DNA of 64,000 bases from Desmodesmus armatus. Its lineage: Eukaryota; Chlorophyta; Chlorophyceae; Sphaeropleales; Scenedesmaceae. The DNA is taken from assembly GCA_007449985.2 (NCBI GenBank), contig VIIQ02000574.1, positions 1,054,001 to 1,118,000 on the forward strand, written 5' to 3'. The notes under the pieces were generated by a model that was not told where the DNA came from, made no database searches, and saw only the letters and a program-made list of their open reading frames with translations. Below, in pieces: positions 12,642 to 23,105 of the stretch. The stretch's first letter is position 1, and each line of letters opens with the position of its first letter. Both the position numbers and the translations under genes were made by a program.

Positions 12642-14562
12642 CTGCATGTCAGATCAAGGCAGCAGCTCAAAAGTGTGTGACTGCTCATGGCCAATGCTGG
12701 AAATGGATCATGGATGCAAGTCTGTGGCTGCCACCAAGTTCACCAAACAATCAAGCACTGTGGCAGCGTGCCTTCTGCAGACTGCTTCGCCCACAAGACA
12801 AGAACAGCAGCACTGCTGGGCACTCTTTTATACTGCTGCACCAGTGCTACTCCTGCACTCAGGCGCACCTGCTTTGTGCAAACCCACACTTGTTTTTGCT
12901 GATAATGCCTTCCGCTGACGGTCAGGTTCGCTGCGTGGTTCTTTGCTGGTCCTCACGAAAGGTCAGTGTCGGAGCAGTCTGAGCAAGTGGATCACAAGAG
13001 GACGGTCTGGGGCGTACACATCCCTTGAAGTGGTTCTACATCTACGTCCGCCCATATTTACCACGGAGCAAGGCGGTGGGGTCAAACCCTCGTAACAGTC
13101 TAGCTTGGGGCGACATGGCCCCGACGTTGCCGTCGAACGCTTTTTATTTTGAATTTCTCGCAACAGCCATACCTTCACTGGGGCGGGGGCGGGGGCTTCC
13201 GAGCCTGCGCTCCCATGACCGATGGCTCGGCGCCAATTTGTCAGGACAGCATGTTGCCGATAGGATGTGTCTTTGCCCCCCCAGATGGCTTTGAATGTCA
13301 ACCGCGAAAATGTTGCATGGTAGCGACGCAGACTCCGCAAGCCCCGAAACAGATTATCCAGCATGGGGCCAAAACCGACGCGTGCGCGGTCGGGTCTGGC
13401 GTGGCGATGGCCGATCCTCTGGCTCCTGCACACAAACGTCGGGCCCGCAGGTCAAATTCAAAAGGGAGTCCTGCTGTGCGTTGCGTGGCTGGCGTCCAAC
13501 TTGGCTTGAAGCCGCTTGCGGGGTGGCCCGCTGTTAGCAGGTAGGGCGAGGGCCTGATAGTGTTGTTGTGGCCGACGAACAGCAGGCACTGCTGGAGGCT
13601 TGAGAAGATGGTTGTAATGCCAACTAGATGGCAACTGCGTTGAGTCACCAGCAGCAGCAGCAGCAGCAGCAGCATTGGCATTGAATCAAGAAGCATACAG
13701 CTTTCTTGCTACTGGCTGACTGTTGTGATTGCACTTGCCGCGCTTGCAAGCATAACTGAAGTGGGGAAATTTTTCAACATGAGTGCCGGCCGCAATACGT
13801 ACTGTGTGTACAGCGCCTGGTGTGCATGCGCAATCAAGCGGTGCACAGCAGGCCACCAAGGACCATTTCCCTTCACGCATTGCAGGATCTTCTAATGGTC
13901 TGCCTCTGACGTATTGTCACACTTTTCACAATTGCATTGAGGAGGCTCGCCGTCAATGCCAGCACAACCGCGCAAAACAAGGCTTGCAGAAGCTCTTCAG
14001 CCAACGGGCAAAAATGACGCAAGCCGACCCCCACTCATGCACACTGCCAATACTGCAAAGGCTTCTTCACAGCACTACAACCAGCTGAATAGTAGCAACA
14101 TGTACAGCTGCGCAGTTATTGACTCTGCACCGTGATCACTGTTTGCAAAGCTGGGGGGTAGACATACACACAGGCCAAATGAGGGCAGCAACACCACACT
14201 GAGCTGCTACAGCACTCGACATAAGCCTTGGTGGCACCGTGGCTGGAGTGACTCCCTTGCTGAGATATAAAGGCTGTACAAGACAGCCCTGCAACTCACG
14301 CCATAGTTATGGACAGACACACTCAACCACTCTCTCTGTCCTGCAAGTGTGAACGGGCACCAGCAGACTCACACCGTGTGATGGACGTTGGGCCCAACAC
14401 CCAACACCAAACACAGCACATGGAAACTTTCCATGGCATGGCCAAGCCGCCATGCAGTGCCAGACCTCACAGGCAGCGGCAGCATGCTGTGCTCAAGGAA
14501 CTTGCAAGCAGGCCCTGCCGGGCGGATCAATACAAGCAACCGACTGGGCGCATGCGCCGCTC
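12642..14562. other. Intergenic or 5' region, no gene supported
   Basis: This should contain the missing first exon and promoter of the minus-strand gene ending at 6653, and the 3' UTR of the next one. The part 13020-13560 is compositionally distinct, with GC-box-like runs at about 13176-13196 (GGGGCGGGGGC), and may be a promoter. Overlapping open frames exist on both strands, but none has a conserved pattern or clean splice phase. Confidence 0.45.
13651..13675. repeat. (CAG)8 microsatellite
   Basis: About eight tandem CAG units in non-coding sequence. The minus-strand leucine-rich open frame over it is an artefact of the repeat. Confidence 0.9.
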
Positions 14563-17500
14563 TTACGTATCCTTGCGAAGGCTGAGATGCTGCTCTGACC
14601 GCTGCCTCACCGGCTCCAAGTGCCATGCATTTGGAGCAGCACCCTCCCCCTTTGAAGGTGTGCTGCTGCCTGCTCGGTCCTCCCCCTCCTCCTTCACATA
14701 TACCTCCTCAAACAGGGTGAACTGCTGAACGAAGGGGCGCAGCTGCAGAACCCCGTACTGCTTCTGGATCTTGTCGGGGATGTCAGGGATGGTGCCCGAC
14801 TTGATCAGGCTGTAGGCTGCCTTGAAGGGGAGGTATGGACCCTTGACCTTCCCCAGCACTGTAGTGCTCCACTCTTCGCCAGACACATAGCACTCAGGGG
14901 GGTGGGTGGCAGCTGAGCTGCTACTGGTGTCAGCAGCAGCGGGCTGCAGCAGCACAGCATCTGCAGCTGCCGGAAGATCTCCTGAGGACACTTGTGTTGT
15001 TGATGACAAGCCTGAGGACGGGGCGGCTGCACCTGAGCTGCTGCTGGTGGCAGCACCACCACCACTCTGTGCTGGCTGAGCATCCACTGCTGCCATCAGC
15101 TTTGCTGCTGTGGCTGCTGCTGGGGATGGGGAGCTGGGCACCGCCGCTGCTGGCTGTGAAGTTACGTCTGTTGCTGGTGCTGCCAGCACACCTGCACCTG
15201 CCTCGTTATTTGCATCATCCGCAACTGCTGAGTTCGAGCCAACTGCTGCTGCTGCTGTCTCGCCTGTTGCTGTGGACACCCCTGCCGAGCTTGATCCTGG
15301 TGCTGCTGTTGCTGCTGGTGGCTCAGTGTTGACTAATGCTGCTAGCACCTCTGCTGCTGCATCATCAGTGGCTGCAGGTACACCTTCTGCACCTGCTGCT
15401 GCTGCTACTGACGGTGCACTCTCTGCTGCCGCTGGCAGGTTGACCACACTAGCTGACGGGCCTAGAATACACCGCAGCTGTGCCCCTAAGCTCAGTGCCG
15501 ACCATGGGGTATGTGCTGCAGCTGCTGCCTCTGGGGGTGCTGGGGCTTCAGCGCCACGCCGCAGCTCAGCCACCCGTGCAGAGGGATGCACAGCAGAAGC
15601 AGCTGCAGCAGTGCTGCTGCTGCCGCCAGGATCCCCTCCCCCGGCTGCACTTGCTGTGCTACTGCTGCGCACCACACCCGCAGCACCAGCCGCTGCAGAT
15701 AGGTGCTGAGACACCTTCTCGCAGGCAGCTGGCATGCTGTGCAGCGGTGCTGTCTCGTCTGCGTCTACGTCTATGTCCAAGTGCTGCTCCCACAGCCCCT
15801 CGTTCTCAACCCAGACCTCCCGGAGGGAAGCCTTGATGCCTCGGGTCACGTTGTCAGGGCTGACACCAGCTGGCAGCACCTTCGCACGCAGCTGCAAACA
15901 CACAAAAACATTTACAGCCCTACACACACAGAAATAAGGCAGTGCCAGACACATGCACAAGACACATCGCCTCACGCCAGACAGACATGCCATGTCCAGG
16001 AATATGCCTGGTACACCCTCGCATAGGTTTGACCTGCCTGCACGTCGCACGGGCCAGTTGCAGTGCACCCCTGGCTTGCACATAATGACAGCAACGTTTG
16101 AGTGCAACTCCAAAGCAACAGCCACAAGCACAGCTGCTCATGCTGGTAAGCATGAGTGCGCAAGAGGCTGCCTGTGCACCGCCTGTACACACAAGCAGGG
16201 AGCAAGCGCAGGGGGCTCATTGCAGAATACAACAGGCCGCCGGCAGTGGCTGCTCCCCTGACACCCCTTCTTGGCAAGAAACCCTCACGCATAATAAATA
16301 CTACAGTGTAGACCATGGCGTGGCACCAGAGCACTATTCCCTTCCAGCTGATAGGCGCTTTGTGTCGCCACCCGGGCCTGAAGCGCCTCACCTGCCGAGA
16401 GAGCACATCCCTGCTGGGACCCTCAGCAGTGTCCTGTGGTTGGAGACAGGGGTGCAGCGGCGCGGTGGGCGCATGTGATAGGGCGCAGGGGTCGTGGCGC
16501 CGGTAATGGGGCAATGAAGCGAGGTTGACGCCAAGGGGGCATGGCCAACGGAGACACGCACATGCGCATGCCACGGGGAGTGGCGGGTGCGCATGAATGC
16601 ACACAGGCAGGTGACAGACAAACCACACAGTGAGTGTTGCATCATACACAGCACTGTAATACGCATGGCTCGTTCAAGAGGGGTTTTGACCTCCGAGCGC
16701 ATTCTATGCAGCACAACGCAGGTCTAGCCACAATCTGAGTCTTGGCTATGCACCACAACCTTCTGCCGGATTGTACCGTCATGGCATCCAATGCAAGCAA
16801 GTCACACGCACTACAGGATTGCTGCAGTCATACTGGTAGCTAAACAAGCCTTGAATCAGGCCTGCCTCAACTGCTCGATCTCACCAGCTGCTTCTGGACC
16901 ACGACCATCCGGGTCAGCACATCCAGTGCTGCTGAGGTGGTGACCAGGTCAAACAGCAGCTTGGGCTCCTCACCCTCCCTGTCGTCCTGGATGCGCTGCA
17001 GCTTGTGCAGCTGGCGCACGTGCGCCTGCAGAAGATAATGACCGGGGGGGATGGTGCAACAGAAGGGGAATGTGTGTAGCGCTGGACTCAGTGAGAGGAA
17101 TCACTTGGTCAAGGCTGATGATCAGCTGTCATGACAGCGGTATCCGACCAATGCAAGCAGCATGTCACACATTATGTCAAGACTGCTGGCCAAGGCCTGA
17201 GGCTGTAAACGCTTGTTGCGGCACCACCTGCAGTAGGCTTGAACACAGCCTGAGTCTTAGCATGGTAGAACATGACACCCTGTCACCCTGCCACTCACCC
17301 CCCTGTTCAGCAGGTCACCCCACGGGGACAGTGCTTGCTGCTGATGTTGTGCGTGTTGCCGTTTGCGTCCAGCACATGCAGCCTACAGTCCTTTGCAGCC
17401 TTGTTGCCCAGCGGGAACACAGCCAACAAGAATGCAAAGCTCCAGCCGTCAAGGTTGGCATCCCTCACACTGTCCTTCTTGTCTCCCTTCTCCTGTTTGG

Positions 17501-20296
17501 TCTTGCGGCTGCTGTCAGGTTGCTGCATGGCCACCAGGGTACCCTTCAGGGAGGATAGGCTGACATGGTGCTTTAACATGACGCCCAGCAGGCCCTCAAG
17601 GTCCTCCCCGTTGCGGAACAGAGAGCGCAGCAGGCGCGAGTGTGGCACCGCTGGAAGCTGCAGCAGGTGGCAGCAGACAGAGCACAGCAGCAGTAGTGAG
17701 TTGGGTTGCAGCCAGTAACTGTGGCCTCTAGTAAGGGCAGGCTGCACGAACAGGTGACAGGCTGCTGTCGTCCCAACAGCTGGCATTAGGGTTTAGGGTT
17801 TAGGGGTCAGCAGGGGTTTGTGAGCAGAGCTGTCCCCCATTCAGTGGAGGTCCGGGTGGCGGCTGGCCCTGCTCACTCATGCAGAAGTGGCTGCACAAGT
17901 TCTCAACAACGCCAGCTATTTGCACACAATGAGGTGCTGCCTGCTGTGCTGATGGCTGATTGCACAAACTTGAGAGCATGGTGGTAGCTTGTTTTCTGGT
18001 GGCCTACTACGTTCTGATCATGAGGATGCATACCAGCCATCAAGCATGCGGAGCACACTCCACCCATGTTTGCTGATCTTTGCTGTTGTCGTGCTGCAGC
18101 ACAGCTGTCCTGCGCTGTGCTGTGGGAATAGGACGACATGACGGCGATAGTAGGTCTGAACACAAACAGAGTTGGGGCACCAAAGCTGGGACTATCCACC
18201 AAGTGTCCACCCTGATGTCTAACAACGTTGTTAACAGCTATAGCTATAGTCCCTCCGCATGAGGCCTACATACATACCTGGACTACAAGCCGCACGCCAC
18301 GCTCCAGCAGCGCGCGCTTGAGCTTCTTGCAGTAGGACCCGGCCTCATATGCAGTTGTCTCAGAGTGCAACCACGCCTTGCCTGGAACCAGCAGCACCCA
18401 GACATCAACATCCTCCTGCTTGTACAGGAAACAAGCGACAAAGCAAGGGACAGCGCAGTAGACACAGTATGGCAGATTGTGATATACTTGCACTTGTTTG
18501 GATTGGAGTTACGGTGGTGCCATTGGCAACAGGTGGCTTGTGAAACATGCCACAAATGGGACATTGAAGAGCAGCACAGTATTTGTGGACTGGGAATCCA
18601 GCAGGTTGCCAACACTGGGGAGATAGCATATCAAGTTATGCAGTGTCAAGTTGTACTGTGAACGGCATGAACACTGCATCCACCTGCACGATGACCCAAC
18701 ACGTGGGCTAGCAGGCATGGCACATAGCAAAAGAATGCGCCCAGCAGTTGTTAGTAACAACTGCTGGGCGCACCTTCTCTTGCTAAGAAGGCTGAAAGCA
18801 TGTGAGGCCCTAGGGGGAAAAGCCTTTCAAGGGCCTTACCTCATCAGGGGGCTCTGGGGTTGACCTTGCTGTGGAGGTTTTTGCTGCAGGTGCCTCTGCT
18901 GTCAAGTCTGAAGTACTGAGGCCCTGTGTGGCAAAAAGACCACAGCACACAACGAAATCACCAACAATGGCAACAGTTCATGGCATGCAGCGGCGCAGTG
19001 GCACATCAAGACAGCAAGGCACCCTTTGCGTCAGTGCATTCTCAGCCACAGCAATGCCGACGACAGCATGGCACTGCATGTTTCCAGGAGACTGGCGCTG
19101 CATTGTACACAGCATGGCAGCCTACACAACATGCTACTGTATGTGACACAACAGTGCATTGACACTGCGTTTCATCTGCAGATGCAGGTGCATCAACTGC
19201 CCAGCGGATTACTGTCGTGCTCATGCCGGCGCCACGGCGCTGTCACATCCTTTCTTAATTCATTCACTCATCATTAGTGCACCGAGCAAGTTTGTTGCTT
19301 ACGCTGACAGTCCCGGGCACATGGCAACACACCTGGCTGTCCTGGTCCCTGACTGGGGATATACTTCTCGCCATCTGGAGGGTGGAGATGCCATAGACCT
19401 TCATGTTGCCAGCACGCATGCCATACTCAACCTGTCGATGTAGCACAAGCAGCACATTGTTGGGCAGCTCAGTACATGGATCCAGCTTTATGCAATGCAT
19501 GTCTGTTTTGACACATGCGATCTGTTGCACCCTGCTTTAACACATGCAATCTTGGTGCCCCCGGCGGTCGATCTGCCCCCAGTGACAAGGAGCCTCCCAG
19601 GCGGTCACCGCCTGGGAGGCATAGCATTGTGTCAGTACACTACACGTACAATGTACTGTTCGCGAGTACGTCATTTACGTGCATGCAGCAGCTACTAGCC
19701 AGGAGCCCCAACTTTTGACAATGCACATTGACACTGCCTTGGGCCAATGCACTGCTCCACCGGATGGAAACCTACAGGGATGACAGTAAATGGGTAATGT
19801 TGTCTACATGCAAGCCAAAAGGTGCAGTGGGCAGATGCAAACAGTGCAGCACACAGGCCAGCACATACACACCGCGCCAAGGATATCATCGTTGCTTGGG
19901 TCCTCCCCACCAAGGTGCTCCCAGGAGGCTTCACAAGGGACGGGCTGTGTCAACAAAACACAGCGTCATGGTGTTCGGCATTTCAGGACACTGGTGCCAC
20001 TAGTTGGATGCATTGCCTGTCATGCATACACACAAGCCATACTTGCTGCATGCTGCTGCACCGTGATGTCAAAGCCAAGGATCCCTTGGTGCTCCTGACT
20101 GGCCGTGCCTTGCACCCGACCACTGGCCAGAGGCAGAGGCATCCTGCCCTGACTGGCTGAGTCAGTTCAACAGCAGGATCTGCGGGCACTGAGAAATGAT
20201 GACTTCTGCATATCAGCTGGTGGACAGCCCTTACCAAAAGCTGACTGCTACTTGACTCACCCCAAGACTTTCACCAAAGGCGTCAATGTCGCCCAT
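14563..20296 (-). CDS. Unidentified multi-exon protein B (paralogue of the gene at 6653-12641), one frameshift
   Basis: Nine exons fit in phase: 20296-20261 (start MGDIDAFGESLG), 19944-19873, 19431-19333, 18923-18840, 18415-18278, 17657-17299, 17025-16885, 16433-16392 and 15891-14563, giving about 766 residues. Exon 17657-17299 is one base short. Restoring the phase near 17324-17327 (CCCC on the minus strand) joins it to the strong GTGAGT donor at 17298-17293 and produces PWGDLLNRG before AHVRQLHKLQ. Exon 18415-18278 encodes a Trp/Lys-rich alpha/beta-looking stretch (EDVDVWVLLVPGKAW). The long last exon has an Ala/Ser-rich linker, then a C-terminal block (IPDIPDKIQKQYGVLQLRPF, VQQFTLFEE) like that of the downstream gene. 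The same strand, order and exon phase indicate an old tandem duplication. I could not assign a function. The first-exon choice is the weakest part. Confidence 0.62.
17786..17805 (+). repeat. Interstitial telomere-type repeat (TTTAGGG)3
   Basis: About three consecutive TTTAGGG units (the first lacks one T) lie in the intron upstream of exon 17657-17299 of the minus-strand gene. Plant-type TTTAGGG telomeres occur in many green algae. A short internal copy may mark repair of a double-strand break with telomeric filler. Confidence 0.8.
18736..18772. repeat. Perfect 17-bp inverted repeat with 3-base loop
   Basis: The left arm 18736-18752 (TGCGCCCAGCAGTTGTT) and right arm 18756-18772 are exact reverse complements, separated by AGT. 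It lies in the intron between exons 18923-18840 and 18415-18278. The RNA would form a very stable hairpin. No bounding direct repeat was evident. Confidence 0.92.
19592..19620. repeat. Perfect 13-bp inverted repeat with 3-base loop
   Basis: The arms 19592-19604 (GCCTCCCAGGCGG) and 19608-19620 are exact reverse complements around TCA, in the intron between exons 19944-19873 and 19431-19333 of the same minus-strand gene. Confidence 0.92.
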
Positions 20297-22015
20297 GGTG
20301 TTTTGCAGACACTGGCGCACCCTGGTGTTGTGTGTGCAGCACCTTGGATCACAGCAGCAGTGGCACCTTGTCAGAACAGCAAGTAACAGCCTCAGGCAGT
20401 TTTTGCCAACATACTGCCACTCAGGACGCTGCAAATGCTGCAAACGGGGCTTGTTCCAGGCATACCAAAGCCTATGCCACATGTGATCCTGTACAGCCAC
20501 ATCCCCAGCAGACAGGCAGGCAGTGAGCTCGGCAGACAGGCAGGCAAAGAGGCTGTCGAGTAGCCACAGCGACACTGGCTGAGGCGCACGGTCCACAGCC
20601 CTTACAGCCACTGCATGGACGCACCTGGTGCAAGGACGTCTTAAGACAAGCTTGTGTAGGAAGCTGAAAACTGAATCCGTTGACGAGGTGAGTCGCAGGC
20701 GCCCAGTCCTTGAACACGCTGGGGATATCCACTAAACCACAGCAATCATTCTGTGAAGGCTGCAGGCTCTGTTGTGTTTCCAAGCAGGAAGCTACTACGT
20801 TGGTCGTGCGTCATGTTTACCCATTCACATCGCACGGTCGGCGTGCGCGTGCACGCACCGCGCCTCATGAGTACTGCCCCATCGACGTTACAGTTTGTTT
20901 CGATGCGCGATCTGGGGATGCGCCTTGCGCTCAGCGTCATGCCACAAAAGTGGCGGGAATGCACATTTCAAACTGGTAGTTTACAGCGAAGAAGGAAAGA
21001 TGCGAAGGATGCCTTCTTGTTTGTTGTTGACAGGCTTGATAGCTGTGTAGATTTATGCAGATGTTGTTCAAGTCTGCACTCCACCTGGGGCCCAACAGCA
21101 ATGCACGCCCAAGGGGTGGTTGCAGGTGAGACGTCTCACATCGACCCCTGCTTGGCATGCCAGGACGGCCGTAGGGCAGCCTGGTATAGAACAACCTCAA
21201 GCGAGTGCTGATGCTTCTTACGGTTGAAGACACCAGCGTGCACTTGCCTGTCGCTACGCCTCGACCATCTTGTGTGTGTATTTTGCTGCTGGGTCAGACC
21301 CTCGCCAAGCCTGGCGACAGTGTCCAGGCACCCACGCAGGCTTTACGTAGGGTGCTTGTGGTGCGGTACAATGATAAATTGGTTCAACATCAGATTGAAA
21401 TTTGTTTGAATTCGACGCTTCATGATCACTGAACGGTGATGTCCACTGAAATTCAGAGCTCGTAAATGGGACACGATGAATTGTGATACCATGTTGAAGG
21501 TCCTTGCCTTGCGGCACATAGTTTGTGCGAAGGGGTGTTGCAATGAGGGGGTTGAATGGGGTCCAGGGTTGAGGCCTGATGCAACCAGAAGCTGGCAGCT
21601 TGTTGATAATCTATCGCATGGACCGGGAAGCACGTTTGCTGCTGAATGTCAAGGACGTGCGAGTGTGCCTGGCACTTGTCTGACATGTGAGCGCAAGTTT
21701 CAGTAGGCGCCGTCACACATGTACTGCAGTGATGCTGTGGGGTCACCCTGCAGTTTGAAGTCTGCCTGTGTTGGCTTGTGTTTCTGTTGTGCACAGGCAA
21801 TGCGCAGGCTTCTTCAATAATCATGCACACCCACATCACTGCTAGCTTGCCTGGATCGACCATCAACTTGACAAGCACCAGCCCTCCTCTTGTACCCGGC
21901 TATGCATACGCAGATGGTGTGGGCAGTTTCCAGCCGCAGTAGCACTCCCTTTCCTTCAACCGGTGTTGACACACCCCTACAGCAACTGCCCCTCTCTCGA
22001 ACCATGAGGACAGCC
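20297..22015. other. Intergenic, no gene supported
   Basis: This separates the start of the minus-strand gene at 20296 from the 3' end of dolichyldiphosphatase. It should hold the promoter of the former. Open frames such as 20753-21211 lack conserved patterns, and no splice-consistent exon was found. Confidence 0.5.
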
Positions 22016-22020
22016 TTACA
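22016..22020 (-). terminator. Minus-strand TGTAA polyadenylation signal
   Basis: TTACA on the plus strand lies 55-59 bases downstream of the dolichyldiphosphatase stop at 22075-22077, the expected place for a chlorophyte polyadenylation element. Confidence 0.6.
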
Positions 22021-22074
22021 CATGACAAGATGCTGTGACATCACCCCCACACTGCCAGCGTCGGTGGGCGGCTG

Positions 22075-22779
22075 CTACAACTGCTTCTTGGACCTGCTCT
22101 TCTGTCCGCCTGCATCCTCAGCAGCTGCTGCATGAGCTGCTGCTTCCACCAGCAGGGGCTCAGCACAGCTGTACGTATCCTTCACACCCAGCTGCTGCAG
22201 CAGGGGCACACCAGCCAAGCCCCTGTACAGTGGCTGCAGCGCATGTATCAGCACACACCAGCCACACCCGAACAACATGCCAAACACCGCCCCTGCTGCG
22301 ACCTGGTCCACACTGTGGTACCCCAAGTACACTCTCGAAGCCGCAACAGCACCTGCTAGGCTGACATATGCCCCTAGCTCCAGCACGGACAGCAGCCTGG
22401 ACGCTAAACCCTGCTGCCTCCAGTGCCTGAAGGCTGCACAGGCTGCTAGCGTGGCCCAGCATGTCATCATGGATGTGTGGGAGGACGGCATGCCGTGTGA
22501 ATGGCATATGTGCAGCATGGCACATGTTGCTGGCCGCGGGTGCTGCAGGAGGTGCTTCAGAGCTCGTGCCATGCCTTCCTCCAGCACTAGACCTGCCAGT
22601 AGGACTGCTTCATGCACCTCTCGCCGGGTGTACACCTTGGCAAACTGAAACACCAGCAGCAGCACTGGGGCCAACGCTATGTGGGCTAGGAGCTTCCCTA
22701 CGGTGTCCCCTCGCTGATAGAACACACAAGTCAACTTGGTGTGTTTGAGCAGAGGTTGAGACGGCGGTGCTGCGTCCAT
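22075..22779 (-). CDS. DOLPP1: Dolichyldiphosphatase (PAP2 superfamily)
   Basis: A single-exon gene of 234 residues with an ATG at 22779-22777. It hydrolyses dolichyl diphosphate to dolichyl phosphate on the lumenal side of the ER, recycling the lipid carrier of N-glycosylation. All three phosphatase motifs of the PAP2 family can be read: K-(6)-RP as KHLLQHPRP, the central block HGMPSSHTSM with PSSH for the usual PSGH, and SRVYLGYHSVDQV with its SR-(5)-H-(3)-D pattern. Several hydrophobic segments surround them (after residue 30, near 60, 130, 150 and 170), matching the family's multi-pass architecture, and the length is close to that of known eukaryotic members. The C-terminus is basic (KSRSKKQ). 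A general lipid phosphate phosphatase is the alternative, but the HPRP spacing and size favour the dolichol enzyme. No introns are present, unlike its neighbours. Confidence 0.88.
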   Translation of the reverse strand: MDAAPPSQPLLKHTKLTCVFYQRGDTVGKLLAHIALAPVLLLVFQFAKVYTRREVHEAVLLAGLVLEEGMARALKHLLQHPRPATCAMLHICHSHGMPSSHTSMMTCWATLAACAAFRHWRQQGLASRLLSVLELGAYVSLAGAVAASRVYLGYHSVDQVAAGAVFGMLFGCGWCVLIHALQPLYRGLAGVPLLQQLGVKDTYSCAEPLLVEAAAHAAAAEDAGGQKSRSKKQL

Positions 22780-23105
22780 CGTTTGATTTGACTGCAGGTG
22801 TGCTGGATGATCTGGTCCAGATCAAGTGCAACTGCTGATTCCCTCACGACAAGCAGCGGCAGACAAAACAGGCATATATTGAACAGTCTGTAGGCAACAG
22901 ACTATGATCAAGTCGCCCTGGACAACATGACTGAGCTATTTTGCAATATGACTTGTCCTTGGACAGGTCCTTGGACAACCGTCCTTCCTTCGCCTGTTCT
23001 GCGGGCAAGGTGCCTTTCAATATTGATCTCCAAAAGCTACTGAAGTTGCTCGTGTTCACAGTGCAGACAGCTCTGGCAGGCATGACAGTAGTTTTTTGAC
23101 AGGGG

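Noticed and set aside
13149..13544. Plus-strand 131-codon open frame in the GC-rich intergenic segment
   Set aside because: No conserved pattern, start context or splice partners; the overlapping minus-strand frame is equally open.
14563..20296. Ku70/Ku80-like or von Willebrand-type identity for unknown gene B
   Set aside because: Exon 18415-18278 has a superficially similar strand-helix pattern, but no Ku core, MIDAS motif or C-terminal Ku domain could be found.
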